The notes beneath the pieces are model-generated. The model had not been told where the DNA came from, did not search any database, and was given only the letters and a program-made list of their open reading frames with translations. The position numbers were made by a program, and so were the translations under genes. From contig CAZNFX010000007.1 of NCBI GenBank assembly GCA_964572845.1, positions 1 to 64,000 on the forward strand: a stretch of DNA of 64,000 nt. The letters are read 5' to 3'. Source of the DNA: Bin55 sp964572845. GTDB taxonomy: Bacteria > Pseudomonadota > Gammaproteobacteria > Pseudomonadales > Azotimanducaceae. Below are positions 7,969 through 17,260 of this stretch, piece by piece. Position 1 is the first letter of the stretch; each line of letters begins with the position of its first letter.

Positions 7969-8817
7969 GTGTTGAAGAAAGTTCAAGCAATGGCAGCAAA
8001 GGTCGTGGACTCCGGTTGGTTTACCCACGGAATTACGATCATCATCATTTTCAATGCGTTAGTTGTCGGACTCGACACCTCAAGCTACTTGCATGAACGC
8101 TTTTCGATTGTCTTCCAATGGATTAACGACGTAATCCTAGTTGTCTTCATCTTGGAAGCTCTTGCAAAGATGATTTCGACCTATCCACGCTGCCATCTGT
8201 ATTTCAAGGATGGATGGAACATCTTCGACTTTGCAATCATCGTCTTCTGTCTCATTCCAACAACGGGACAACTCGCGACGATTGCTCGGTTGGCCCGAGT
8301 GCTCAGGGTCTTGAGACTCGTTTCCGCATTGCCGCAGTTGCGCGTGCTCGTAACCGCACTCATTCACTCCGTCCCAGGCATGTTCAACATCGTGTTGTTG
8401 ATGTCGATCATCTTCTATGTGTATGGTGTTACCGGCTACCACCTATTCCATGAAATAGATCCCACACATTGGCGGACGCTCGGAATTTCGATGCTTTCGC
8501 TGTTTCGGATTGTCACCTTGGAGGACTGGACGGACATTATGTATACGGCTCTGGAGCACTATTGGTGGGCATGGGTGTACTTTCTCAGTTTCGTTGTAGT
8601 AGGCACGTTTGTCATCATTAACCTGTTCATAGGGATAGTAATTACCAATGTGCAAGAAGCCCGCGAGAAGTCGCTGCAAGAGCTCAAGTCAGCGATCCAT
8701 TCGGACGAGGTGATCGTCGAACTACAACAAACGCGAGATGCGCTGCAACGCGTGCAGGAGAGACTTGAGTCAGAGGGCCGACAGCAGCCGGTTGGAAACT
8801 CTCCAGGAGTCGTTTGA
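7969..8817 (+). CDS. Voltage-gated cation channel, single six-helix domain (BacNav/Cav-like)
   Basis: One Ion_trans domain of 282 residues, which should form a homotetrameric channel in the inner membrane. The S4 voltage sensor is clear: IARLARVLRVLRL with Arg at 107, 110, 113 and 116, every third residue. The pore loop reads FRIVTLEDWTDIMY, so the selectivity filter is TLEDW (183-187). NaChBac-type sodium channels have TLESW, and calcium-selective filters add acidic residues. S6 (about 203-226) runs into a charged C-terminal helix (about 228-272) resembling the tetramer coiled coil of bacterial channels. The GTG start at 7969 is preferred because AAGAGG precedes it by 7 nt; ATG 7990 is an alternative. 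Ion selectivity and trigger are not known. It converges on the ABC exporter gene with a 13-bp gap. Confidence 0.87.
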   Translation: MLKKVQAMAAKVVDSGWFTHGITIIIIFNALVVGLDTSSYLHERFSIVFQWINDVILVVFILEALAKMISTYPRCHLYFKDGWNIFDFAIIVFCLIPTTGQLATIARLARVLRVLRLVSALPQLRVLVTALIHSVPGMFNIVLLMSIIFYVYGVTGYHLFHEIDPTHWRTLGISMLSLFRIVTLEDWTDIMYTALEHYWWAWVYFLSFVVVGTFVIINLFIGIVITNVQEAREKSLQELKSAIHSDEVIVELQQTRDALQRVQERLESEGRQQPVGNSPGVV

Positions 8818-8830
8818 ATCGTCTGACAGG

Positions 8831-10723
8831 TTAACGTCGATGGCGTTGCTGCAGCTCGTTGTGGTCGATTGGCTGGAATTGCAGCGAGTGGAGGGTATAG
8901 AAGATGCCCTTCTTGGCCAACAATTCATCGTGGGTTCCAATCTCAGCAACTTCGCCATCGTCCAAGACCAATACACGGTCTGAGTCTTGGATGGTCTGAA
9001 GACGATGCGCGATGATTATTGAAGTTCTTCCCTTGGTAAGTGTCTTGAGTGCATCCTGAATGAGCAACTCGGTGTCCGTGTCAATGTTCGCTGTCGCTTC
9101 GTCGAGGACAAGTATTTCTGGATTGGTCGTAAGAACTCGAGCAAAAGCAAGCAGCTGCCTCTGGCCCTGCGACAGGTTTTGACCCCTTTCTGCGAGCTTC
9201 GTCTGGTAGCCATCCGGAAGGTCCATGATGAAGTCATGCGCGTTCGCAGTCTTGGCCGCATTCACTACAGCCTCTTCATCGACCATGGGTTTGCCAAGTG
9301 AAATATTGCTGTGGATAGTTCCGGAAAATATGTGGAAGTCCTGCAGAACCACTCCAATGCGACTTCGCAAATCGTTTGAATGCACTCGATTTACATCAAT
9401 TCCATCTACATAAATCGACCCGTCAGGAATGTCGTAGAACCGGCTGAGCAGTCGGATCAGCGTACTCTTCCCAGAGCCTGTCGTACCCACGATGGCCAGT
9501 TTTTCTCCGGGTTCAATCGCAAATGAAACGTTCTTGATGACTGGTGTGTCGCCGTAGCTGAAGGTGACATTCCGAAACTCGACAGATCCCTGCAACCGGT
9601 TAGGAAGCTCGACTGGATCCTCAGGCTCGTGGATTGCTTCATCCCAATCTAGCGCTTGGAAAATTCGCTCGCCGCTTGCCATGGCGCGAAACAGAATGTT
9701 GATTTGCTCACCAAGAACGACAATTGGGTGGAACAACATGTCGATGAACCTAGTGAAGAGAACCATTCCACCTAGCGAGATTTCCTCTTGAAGGACTTGG
9801 CCACCGGCGTACCAGAGTATTACTCCGATCGCCACGGAGGCCATGCTGTCATTGAAGGAGGAATAGAGCGTCTCCAGGCGCATTGAACGAGACTCGAACA
9901 AGAGATTGTTGCTGTTGATGCGGTGGTAGCGACGAAGGTTGTAGTCTTCGCGTGTAGACAGCTGCACGACCTGAAGTCCACTGAGGTTTTCCTGAAGGTT
10001 TTGGTTTAACGCCGACACGGACTGACGTACCAGGCGAAAAAGTCGTCTTGTATAGCGTCGAAACACCAGTGTCACTACGACCAGAACGGGTATGTAGAGC
10101 ATTAGGATCAGCGACATCTCGATGTCTAGCGTTAGCATGACCGCAAGAGCAAAAACAAACGGCATCAACTCGCCGACCAACGTACCCAAACCTCGAAGAA
10201 GCTCGTAGAGCGACTCCACATCGTTGGTAATTCGAGTCATGACTCGTCCTACTGCGACGTTGTCGTAAAAAGTGAACGGCCTAGTCTCGAGATGTTTGAA
10301 GAGATCATGCCTAAGGTCTCGGAGTCCGTTAATGACAGTCCGTGTAAGCGTCATCCGGTGCAAATGAGAGGTGAACGCCCAAATCGACTGCGCAACCACA
10401 TAGAGTGCGCACGCTGAAATGAGCAAGGACCAGCCTGTGTTGGTAGCGATCCACTCAGTAAGCCAGATTGTGCCGAAACTCGGTGCAACCGCTGCAGACT
10501 GCTGGTGGAGAACGTGGTCGATCACAACAACCGAAATAATGATTGGCAACGCGATCGCTAGCAACGACGTTGCGCACACAGATATCAAGCTGACAGCGAG
10601 TGTTTTCCAGTAGGGTCTCATCCACTTTAGAAGACGCAGGAGCAATCGAGTGTTGAGTACCGCACCCGACAGTTCCGCATCGAAAAGCGAATAATCGCGA
10701 CGTGTGTCAGTTGCTTCGCTCAT
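8831..10723 (-). CDS. mdlB: ABC exporter half-transporter, MdlB-like, canonical ATPase site
   Basis: An N-terminal six-helix type I exporter domain (about residues 35-330) is fused to an ATP-binding domain (about 375-610). Walker A is GTTGSGKST, the signature loop is LSQGQ, and Walker B is ILVLDEATANID with the catalytic Glu intact; the switch His lies in IIAHRL. At 630 residues it is slightly longer than E. coli MdlB (593). It overlaps the upstream partner gene by 4 bp (ATGA), so the two are translationally coupled and should form a heterodimer. By family the cargo is a hydrophobic drug, lipid or peptide; nothing here identifies it. Confidence 0.9.
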   Translation of the reverse strand: MSEATDTRRDYSLFDAELSGAVLNTRLLLRLLKWMRPYWKTLAVSLISVCATSLLAIALPIIISVVVIDHVLHQQSAAVAPSFGTIWLTEWIATNTGWSLLISACALYVVAQSIWAFTSHLHRMTLTRTVINGLRDLRHDLFKHLETRPFTFYDNVAVGRVMTRITNDVESLYELLRGLGTLVGELMPFVFALAVMLTLDIEMSLILMLYIPVLVVVTLVFRRYTRRLFRLVRQSVSALNQNLQENLSGLQVVQLSTREDYNLRRYHRINSNNLLFESRSMRLETLYSSFNDSMASVAIGVILWYAGGQVLQEEISLGGMVLFTRFIDMLFHPIVVLGEQINILFRAMASGERIFQALDWDEAIHEPEDPVELPNRLQGSVEFRNVTFSYGDTPVIKNVSFAIEPGEKLAIVGTTGSGKSTLIRLLSRFYDIPDGSIYVDGIDVNRVHSNDLRSRIGVVLQDFHIFSGTIHSNISLGKPMVDEEAVVNAAKTANAHDFIMDLPDGYQTKLAERGQNLSQGQRQLLAFARVLTTNPEILVLDEATANIDTDTELLIQDALKTLTKGRTSIIIAHRLQTIQDSDRVLVLDDGEVAEIGTHDELLAKKGIFYTLHSLQFQPIDHNELQQRHRR

Positions 10724-12489
10724 CGGCTAGCCAGTCCCATTTCCCTCTGCCAGGATGGATCTTCATCCGTTCCTTCGCGTTGAATTCGTTCGAATTCCGC
10801 GTAGATCCCGTTGAGTTTCAGCAGTTCATCGTGTGAACCGACTTCCGCTACTTCACCATCTTCGAGCACCACAATTCGATCCGCGTGCCGAGCGGTGGAC
10901 ACACGGTGTGATACCAAGAGAGTCGTCTTATTGGCGCGCATCATGGATAGGTGGGACAGAATCTCCTCTTCGGTTTCGGTGTCCACAGACGAGAAGCAGT
11001 CATCGAGAATCAAGACTGGAGAGTGTCGAATCAATCCCCGCGCCAAGGTCGCACGTTGTTTTTGTCCACCCGAGAGTGTTACTCCTCTCTCCCCAACGAC
11101 TGTTTCCATTTTGAATGCCATTTCGTCAATCGATTGGGAGAAGCTTGCGGCTTCGGCGGCCTGCCACACCTGGTCGATGGCTCGTCGTGGCTGATCGTAT
11201 GAGATGTTGGTTCGGAGAGGTTCTCCAAACAAGAAGGGATCTTGAGGGACATAGGCAATCTGCGTCCGCAACTGGTTCAGTGGATAGTCGCAGACGTCAA
11301 ACTCGTCGATGAGCACCATGTCCCTTGGGGTATCGACCAAGCGCACAAACTGTTTTAGCAAGGTTGTCTTGCCTGAACCGATTCGTCCCATGAACGCGAT
11401 CGTTTCACCACGTTGGATAGAGAGATTCACGTTGGTGATGGCTTTTCGATTTGAGCCTGGGTATTCGAAGGTAAGGTCCTTTACCTGAATGGAGCCTCGT
11501 ATGGTTTCGGGTACCCACAGGATGCCCTGGTCACGGATTTCCGGCACATAGTCGAAGACTGCGAACAGTCTGCGAGACGCGACAGCCGCACGTTGCATCA
11601 TGCTGATGATCATGCCGGCAACCCGAAATGGCTGTACAACCATAGTCACATAGAAGAAAAAAGCTGTAAATGCCCCAATGCTCAGCGTGCCCTGCAGTAC
11701 TTTGTGGCCGCCGTAGCCCAAGATGGCCACAGCTGATACAGCAGCCAGGGTAGGCATGACGGAGTGCATGATGGAGTGAATTCTGGCGTGAGCATAGAAA
11801 GCATCTGTGTAGTCCTGATTGTGACCGTCGAAACGACGCACTTCCTCTTGTTCCAATGCCATCGCTTGAATCGTTCGAATTCCAGATAGGTTCTCTTGGA
11901 CCTGTGCGCCCAAGGAGGAGAGTTTCTCTTGAACCTTGCGGGAAGCCACCCCAAGTCTCAAAGACGACCGCCAGGTATAGAAAAACAGAATTGGCAGAGG
12001 GGGCAGAACGAAGAGGGTCAACGATGGTGAGAGAAACACCATGCAGGAAAATCCGACAACAGTTGCAAAGCAGAAAATCACGACCATGGTCGTGCCATTG
12101 CCTATGAGTCGTCGGATAAGCTGAATGTCGGCAACCGCTCGGGTCATTAGATCGCCAATGGCATATTGGCCAAAGAAATTTGGACCCATGTTTTGCAGAT
12201 GCTTGTAGAAAGCATCTCGTAGATCAAATTGGACAAGGAAACCTGCCCGACGAACGGCAATTCTCGCCCAGCTCACCATTACGAATCTTGCTCCCACTGC
12301 GCCGACGATTCCGAGGATGGGCAAAAGCAGGTCGGCTTCTCCCCTTTCCAATCGATTGATGCCTACCATCAGGCACAGCGGGACACTTGCTTCGAACAAG
12401 CGTGCTATGAAGAAGAGGGCGATACCTCCTAGCAGTCGCCCCTTGTATTTACGAACGAACGGTACAAGACGTAGTAGATCGCGAAACAT
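10720..12489 (-). CDS. mdlA: ABC exporter half-transporter, MdlA-like, degenerate ATPase site
   Basis: Fused transmembrane and ATPase half-transporter of 589 residues, the same length as E. coli MdlA. Walker A is GRIGSGKTT, the signature is LSGGQ, and the switch His (VSHRV) is present. After Walker B the catalytic glutamate is replaced by aspartate (LILDDCFSSVD), matching MdlA-type subunits, whose own site is catalytically weak while the partner provides the active site. It is the first gene of a two-gene unit ending in the MdlB-like gene, with a 4-bp overlap. asnS lies 27 bp upstream on the same strand and may be co-transcribed. Substrate unknown. Confidence 0.9.
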   Translation of the reverse strand: MFRDLLRLVPFVRKYKGRLLGGIALFFIARLFEASVPLCLMVGINRLERGEADLLLPILGIVGAVGARFVMVSWARIAVRRAGFLVQFDLRDAFYKHLQNMGPNFFGQYAIGDLMTRAVADIQLIRRLIGNGTTMVVIFCFATVVGFSCMVFLSPSLTLFVLPPLPILFFYTWRSSLRLGVASRKVQEKLSSLGAQVQENLSGIRTIQAMALEQEEVRRFDGHNQDYTDAFYAHARIHSIMHSVMPTLAAVSAVAILGYGGHKVLQGTLSIGAFTAFFFYVTMVVQPFRVAGMIISMMQRAAVASRRLFAVFDYVPEIRDQGILWVPETIRGSIQVKDLTFEYPGSNRKAITNVNLSIQRGETIAFMGRIGSGKTTLLKQFVRLVDTPRDMVLIDEFDVCDYPLNQLRTQIAYVPQDPFLFGEPLRTNISYDQPRRAIDQVWQAAEAASFSQSIDEMAFKMETVVGERGVTLSGGQKQRATLARGLIRHSPVLILDDCFSSVDTETEEEILSHLSMMRANKTTLLVSHRVSTARHADRIVVLEDGEVAEVGSHDELLKLNGIYAEFERIQREGTDEDPSWQREMGLASR

Positions 12490-12516
12490 GCGTTGTTGTG
12501 TAGTTCAGTAGAACTT

Positions 12517-13890
12517 TCAAAATGAGGCGTTGTTCGGAACCCTCGGGAACGGAGCAATGTCTCGAATGTTTTCCATACCAGATAGGTAGAGAACGAGACG
12601 TTCGAATCCCACGCCGAATCCAGCATGGGGAACCGTTCCATACTTTCGCAGCTCGCGATACCACCATAGCTCCTCGAGCATTTCGTCGTTCATGCGAGCA
12701 TCGAGTACATCGAGACGTTCTTCACGTTGGCTTCCGCCAATGATCTCTCCAACTCCGGGGACCAACACATCCATGGCTGCCACGGTCTTTTCGTCGTCGT
12801 TCAAGCGCATGTAGAACGCTTTTATGTCAGCAGGATAGTTTGTCACGATGACGGGCGCCTCGGCAACTGAAGTCAGGTAACGCTCGTGTTCAGATTGCAG
12901 GTCGAGGCCCCACTCAACTGGGAATTCAAACTCTGCAGTCGACTTCTGCAGCTCAGCGACGGCTTCCGTGTAATCGATTCGAACGAAAGGACGTTCGATT
13001 ACCTGTTGAATCCGCTGGCCCACGTGCTTGTCAATGCGCTGCTGGAAGAAGTCGATGTCTTCTGGTACGGCTTCGACAACAGACTTGAACACGCACTTCA
13101 AGAAGTCTTCGGCAAGATCAGCGTTGTCCTTAAGCGATGCAAAGGCAATTTCCGGTTCGACCATCCAAAACTCCGCTAGGTGTCTGCTGGTATTGGAGTT
13201 CTCAGCCCTGAAAGTGGGTCCAAATGTGTACACACGAGACATCGCTAGACAATACGCTTCGACATTTAGTTGGCCTGACACTGTGAGAAATGTCTCCTGA
13301 CCGAAGAAGTCTTCCTGGAAATCGGGTTGACCTCTATGGGTCATGTCGAGCGTACTCACTCGAAAGAGGTCGCCTGCACCTTCACAATCGCTAGCAGTGA
13401 TAATCGGTGTACTAATCCATACGAATCCGCGCGAGTGAAAGTACTGGTGAATAGCAATGGCCGTGGCGTGTCTTAGTCTGGCGATCGCTCCGAACGTATT
13501 GGTCCTGGGGCGCAGATGCGCCACCGTTCTCAAGTATTCGAAAGTGTGTCGTTTCTTGGCGATTGGGTACTGATCGGCATCTGCAACTCTCCCAACAATC
13601 TGTACTTCGGTTGATTGAAGTTCCCGATCTTGCCCTCGTCCCTGAGATTCGACCACTGTACCGGTAACCCTAACCGAAGCTCCAGTTGTGAGAGTCTGAA
13701 TGTCAGCGTAGTTTGGTAGTGACCCATCCGCAACAGCCTGCAGATGGCCGAAGCTTGACCCGTCGTGGATTGCCAGAAACGAAAAGCCTCCTTTCGAGTG
13801 TCGAACTGACCGCAACCAGCCATTGACTGTAATGGTGCTGCCTAAGGCGATTCCATTCTGCAATACTTCCCGGACGTTGTGAGTAGTCAT
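12517..13890 (-). CDS. asnS: Asparaginyl-tRNA synthetase
   Basis: Class IIb synthetase that charges tRNA-Asn directly. An N-terminal OB-fold anticodon-binding domain (about residues 15-95) is followed by the class II catalytic core. Motif 2 is TFRAENSNTSRHLAEFWM and motif 3 is GFGVGFERLVLYLSGM, both diagnostic of AsnRS rather than AspRS, as is the ending RDIAPFPR. At 457 residues it is close to E. coli AsnS (466). The ATG at 13890 gives the typical N-terminus MTTHNVREVL; an in-frame TTG seven codons upstream exists but adds nothing conserved. Confidence 0.96.
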   Translation of the reverse strand: MTTHNVREVLQNGIALGSTITVNGWLRSVRHSKGGFSFLAIHDGSSFGHLQAVADGSLPNYADIQTLTTGASVRVTGTVVESQGRGQDRELQSTEVQIVGRVADADQYPIAKKRHTFEYLRTVAHLRPRTNTFGAIARLRHATAIAIHQYFHSRGFVWISTPIITASDCEGAGDLFRVSTLDMTHRGQPDFQEDFFGQETFLTVSGQLNVEAYCLAMSRVYTFGPTFRAENSNTSRHLAEFWMVEPEIAFASLKDNADLAEDFLKCVFKSVVEAVPEDIDFFQQRIDKHVGQRIQQVIERPFVRIDYTEAVAELQKSTAEFEFPVEWGLDLQSEHERYLTSVAEAPVIVTNYPADIKAFYMRLNDDEKTVAAMDVLVPGVGEIIGGSQREERLDVLDARMNDEMLEELWWYRELRKYGTVPHAGFGVGFERLVLYLSGMENIRDIAPFPRVPNNASF

Positions 13891-14263
13891 ACTATGTAGG
13901 GTGCAAAGCACTAGTTAGTGGTGTAACGGCGACGTTGTCCGGGTATTTTAGATTGTGATGGAATGCTGGCGAGACAGGGGGTGCGCCCAGCGTTGCAACT
14001 CCCAGGGGTGCTAGTTCTGGATCGGATGGACACTTGAAACTGGCCACTTTGTTCGAGATCCTCCGTTGGGAGCGGTATTTGCTCAGGATAGGGGACTGCG
14101 GAGCTCTCGCTGCTGAACGCTCATCAAACAGTCGTAGGAGACCGTCGCCCTGTGGCTAATATCCTATCCTGTAAATCGCTTTAGTGTCTCGCAACTGGGT
14201 TGCCTGCCATACAGACGCAGGGCTATTGACAATTTTGATGTACACCAATCTGCTCGACTGCAT
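13891..14263. other. Gap without a recognisable gene; carries a 9-bp inverted repeat
   Basis: About 370 bp between asnS and the DUF4143 ATPase gene. CAGGATAGG (14084-14092) and CCTATCCTG (14163-14171) form a perfect inverted repeat with a 70-nt spacer. No tRNA, terminator or coding frame with family similarity was seen. With the gap on the other side of the ATPase gene it frames a likely accessory insertion. Confidence 0.35.
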
Positions 14264-15445
14264 CTAACCATCCGCTGCTAGGCTTAGGTCTATGACTTCC
14301 TTAATTGTGCGGTTAGGTCTCAGGCACCGGAGAAAATCTGTCACCGGAATGCAAAGAACGTCTCGAACAACCTTGGCACTCCTCCCGCGATACAGCAGCA
14401 CGGTTGATGCTTCAGGATAATCACATGCAAACGTTCGTAGTGCTCTTATGTCTGCCCACTGAATGTTGCCCGCATTCTTGACCTCTATAGCCGAAAAGTC
14501 GGAGCCTCCATATACGACAAAGTCTATTTCGCTGCCTGCTCGCGTCCGCCAGAAGTGTAGGCTCGATCCATCAATCCTGTAGTCGCACCAGGCTCGCAAA
14601 TGTTGGGCAACCAATCCCTCTAGAGCCATGCCATCTATTTCTTCGGGTCGATCAAGAGGCCCCTTTGGACGCATAGTACGAAATAAACCAGTGTCAAAAA
14701 AGTAGAACTTGGAGTGCGTCACTGTAGCTCGTTTGGCTCGTCTTTCGAATACAGGTAACGTGAACGACAAGAGCAAGTCCGACAAGATGGAAACATAGGA
14801 TTGGACTACTTTTCGCTGCACATGACATGTGCGTGCGACATTACTGACATTGAGCAGGGATGCGTGTGAGAAGCTCATGGCTTCAAGAAAACGAAAGAAT
14901 GCATCGACGTTTCTAGTAAGAGCTTCCGTGCGCACCTCTTCGTCTACGTATAGATTGATATACGACTGAAGCACTTCTCTCGTTGAGTCGGAAGCGACCA
15001 CTAGAGGAAGTAGCCCCTGGTTTAACGCCTGTTCAAGTTGGAAACTTGCAAGTTCTGCTGCCATGAACGGATGCATAAATTTTTGTAGAGCACGTCCGCC
15101 CAAGAGATTCGTGCCATTGCGTCTCAGTTTTCGTGCACTGGACCCAGTCATGATGAAACGTGGCGAATCTGGCTGTTCCAACATTGCATGTATTACAGGA
15201 AGTACACCGGGTGCCCGTTGGACTTCGTCGATTACCACAGTGTGTGAATTACGTCCGACTCCTATATGATCTCGAATTCGTTCCGGAAATGCTTCTAGTT
15301 CCCTGACCAATCTAGGTTCCAGCAAGTCCAAGTGAAGAGCATCCGGGAGTTGCGCCTTGAGCCATGTTGATTTGCCAGTGCCACGCGGGCCAAATACAAA
15401 GCAGCTCTGTTTTGGAAAGTCAAAAAAACGTCTTACAAAATCCAT
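14264..15445 (-). CDS. AAA-type ATPase with DUF4143 domain
   Basis: A 393-residue protein of the common AAA_14 plus DUF4143 family. The N-terminal ATPase has Walker A GPRGTGKST at about residues 19-27, Walker B VVIDEVQ and sensor-1 MTGSSARKL. The C-terminal DUF4143 portion carries TRAGSEIDFVV and AIEVKN, a layout resembling PD-(D/E)XK nucleases (E-x-D then ExK). These genes are widespread in bacteria, often patchy and multi-copy, and their role is unsettled; defence, toxin-antitoxin or DNA-related functions have been proposed. It stands alone between two gaps of more than 300 bp, which fits an acquired single-gene insertion. Confidence 0.88.
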   Translation of the reverse strand: MDFVRRFFDFPKQSCFVFGPRGTGKSTWLKAQLPDALHLDLLEPRLVRELEAFPERIRDHIGVGRNSHTVVIDEVQRAPGVLPVIHAMLEQPDSPRFIMTGSSARKLRRNGTNLLGGRALQKFMHPFMAAELASFQLEQALNQGLLPLVVASDSTREVLQSYINLYVDEEVRTEALTRNVDAFFRFLEAMSFSHASLLNVSNVARTCHVQRKVVQSYVSILSDLLLSFTLPVFERRAKRATVTHSKFYFFDTGLFRTMRPKGPLDRPEEIDGMALEGLVAQHLRAWCDYRIDGSSLHFWRTRAGSEIDFVVYGGSDFSAIEVKNAGNIQWADIRALRTFACDYPEASTVLLYRGRSAKVVRDVLCIPVTDFLRCLRPNRTIKEVIDLSLAADG

Positions 15446-15759
15446 TTTAAGTCGAAATATGGAGTCTTTAAGTCCAATTTTAGACTAAATCGGTGCATTT
15501 TTTGCGCATCGGTTACCTGGACCGAGAAGGAATTAGGGTTGGACCACAACTCTCTGGAGCGCAACCTATGACCGAGCATTTGGTTTTTCCGGTGCAGTGG
15601 CCTCGTGCTGCCCAAGCGTTAGATCTGACGAATAAGGGTACGAAAGGAAATGCTTGAGACAGTGTTCAGTTGCTGTATGGCTACTCCGACGGGTGTGCGT
15701 TCTGGATTAGATTGACCGACGAAACCACCCCCTGTCATCAAGAGCAAAATCCAAGGGTG
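15446..15759. other. Gap without a recognisable gene
   Basis: About 310 bp upstream of the ATPase gene and downstream of the first RDD gene. The 60 bp next to the ATPase start are AT-rich, with near-repeated AAGTC/GACTT elements that may belong to its promoter. Nothing else was recognised. Confidence 0.3.
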
Positions 15760-16386
15760 CTATTTGTCGACAGGTTCGTCAGACACATTGGACGAAATCT
15801 TGCCCAAATCCAGCACAACCGTTCTTGCCAGCCGATCATGAACCGTTCTGCGATTACTCCCAAAAATGAAACACGCATCGACAAGAGCGTAGGCGAAGTA
15901 AACAATGGGCATAATTACTATTGTGCCCCAAAACGGAAGATAGCGAAATAGAAACAAATTCGGAAAGGAAGATAATTCATTTGTCTTAGAGTCAACTATA
16001 ACAATGTTCAATGCCATTTTCCCTAACGATTGACCCCTGGTGGCTAGAAAGTATCCATTTATTACGAAGAATATGAGCATTTCCGAAGCAACCGATAAGT
16101 AAACTAGTGGAGAAAACAACCCAGTTTCAAACAAATAAGTGTCATCCTCTTCTGGATCGCCCCAAAATTCATTAAAGAAATTGGTTCCAAATATTGCGTC
16201 AATAGCGAGTAGAGCAAGTAGTTCTGCCAACAAGAGAATACCCATATCGATTGTAATGGCTACAAGTCTCTTAAAGCGAGTGGCTAACGGGTGATGCGAG
16301 AAACTTGGTTTATTGTGCCCCAAATCCGTTTGTGGTGTCGCGTATGGATTGCTCGAGTTTGATGAATCCATATAGGTTGAGTTCAT
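15760..16386 (-). CDS. RDD-family membrane protein
   Basis: A 208-residue inner-membrane protein of the RDD family. The short polar N-terminus contains NPYATPQTDL, then the RDD core starts at LATRFKRLVAITIDMG with its conserved Arg and Asp. Four hydrophobic segments follow, and the second conserved block ATRGQSLGKMALNI precedes the last helices. It ends with VHDRLARTVVLDL. RDD proteins are thought to be small transporters or membrane partners; no specific function is assigned. The next gene upstream encodes a second RDD protein with the same NPYATP motif, so they are probably tandem paralogues. Both genes are visibly AT-richer than their neighbours. Confidence 0.85.
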   Translation of the reverse strand: MNSTYMDSSNSSNPYATPQTDLGHNKPSFSHHPLATRFKRLVAITIDMGILLLAELLALLAIDAIFGTNFFNEFWGDPEEDDTYLFETGLFSPLVYLSVASEMLIFFVINGYFLATRGQSLGKMALNIVIVDSKTNELSSFPNLFLFRYLPFWGTIVIMPIVYFAYALVDACFIFGSNRRTVHDRLARTVVLDLGKISSNVSDEPVDK

Positions 16387-16456
16387 AGCAATCGGAGATT
16401 AATCAACTATTTCACAGTACTTAGCTGTGTATTCATTTCTAGTTATTGCGATAATT

Positions 16457-17050
16457 TCATACTTTAATTACAATTGTATTGGCAACTAGATCGTGCAGCA
16501 TTCTCTTGTCTTCACGGAATATTGACAATACATCAGACCAATAAATGAAAAGATATAGTAGTAAATTTATTATGGCAGTTGTATTGAATGGGAGGTATCT
16601 ACGAAGAAAGATTGTACTAAGTGGCGGTACTTGATGCGTGTTTTTGTCAACTATTCCGATTGACATTAGGAGTTTTCCAATAGTTTGTCCTCGCGTTTGT
16701 AGCATGTAGCCGTTAATTAGAAAGTATAGAATTACTGGTGCTAATACGTTTAAGTAAACCCATCTGTCAAGCAAGTTTATTTTCAAGAATGGAGAGCTTG
16801 TCTGATTGAGTTGTTCTATAAGGAGATTGAAAACCGTTTGGGGATCTTGCGAAGTAGTAACCATTACTATTACTACGATCATGGCACCGATGAACATGGC
16901 TAAGTAGAGTAGGATCATGTCGAGCAGGTACGCTAAGAGTCGCTCTCCTCGCGTGGCAAGAACGATTTCCGACGGACCTATTCTCTTTCTGGTCAACCTT
17001 GCAAGTGGTGTTGCATAGGGATTGCCGGTTGGCGCATCTGGTTGAGTCAT
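16457..17050 (-). CDS. RDD-family membrane protein, paralogue of the downstream gene
   Basis: RDD-family protein of 197 residues when started at ATG 17050 (MTQPDAPTGNPYATP). An open frame extends upstream to 17209, but those 53 codons have no RDD similarity and would precede the conserved NPYATP N-terminus. The core has RLLAYLDMILLYL, the second block QTRGQTIGKLLMSIGIVD, and HDLVANTIVI at the end. Layout and motifs match the protein at 15760-16386, so the two probably arose by tandem duplication. A third, more distant RDD gene lies at 23243, at the head of the MoxR cluster. AT-rich; function unknown. Confidence 0.83.
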   Translation of the reverse strand: MTQPDAPTGNPYATPLARLTRKRIGPSEIVLATRGERLLAYLLDMILLYLAMFIGAMIVVIVMVTTSQDPQTVFNLLIEQLNQTSSPFLKINLLDRWVYLNVLAPVILYFLINGYMLQTRGQTIGKLLMSIGIVDKNTHQVPPLSTIFLRRYLPFNTTAIINLLLYLFIYWSDVLSIFREDKRMLHDLVANTIVIKV

Positions 17051-17260
17051 GTCTAAGATTAGTCTCCACCGAGTCCATGCAAAGTCGTGGAACCTACGTA
17101 TTGGGGTCGAATTGTACAGTGCAATTCTGGCTTCGTAACCGTAGGCCGCTGGAGAATTAAATTTCTGGTCGATGGTGGATACAGGATTGGGCCCAGGAAC
17201 GTACCACACTTGCGGAAGTTGGTCCGGTGGCTATCGACAGCACGTTGGGTTCGCGACTGC

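Noticed and set aside
17051..17209. 53-codon N-terminal extension of the second RDD protein
   Set aside because: The conserved NPYATP N-terminus follows ATG 17050 directly, as in the paralogue; the upstream codons are unlike the family.
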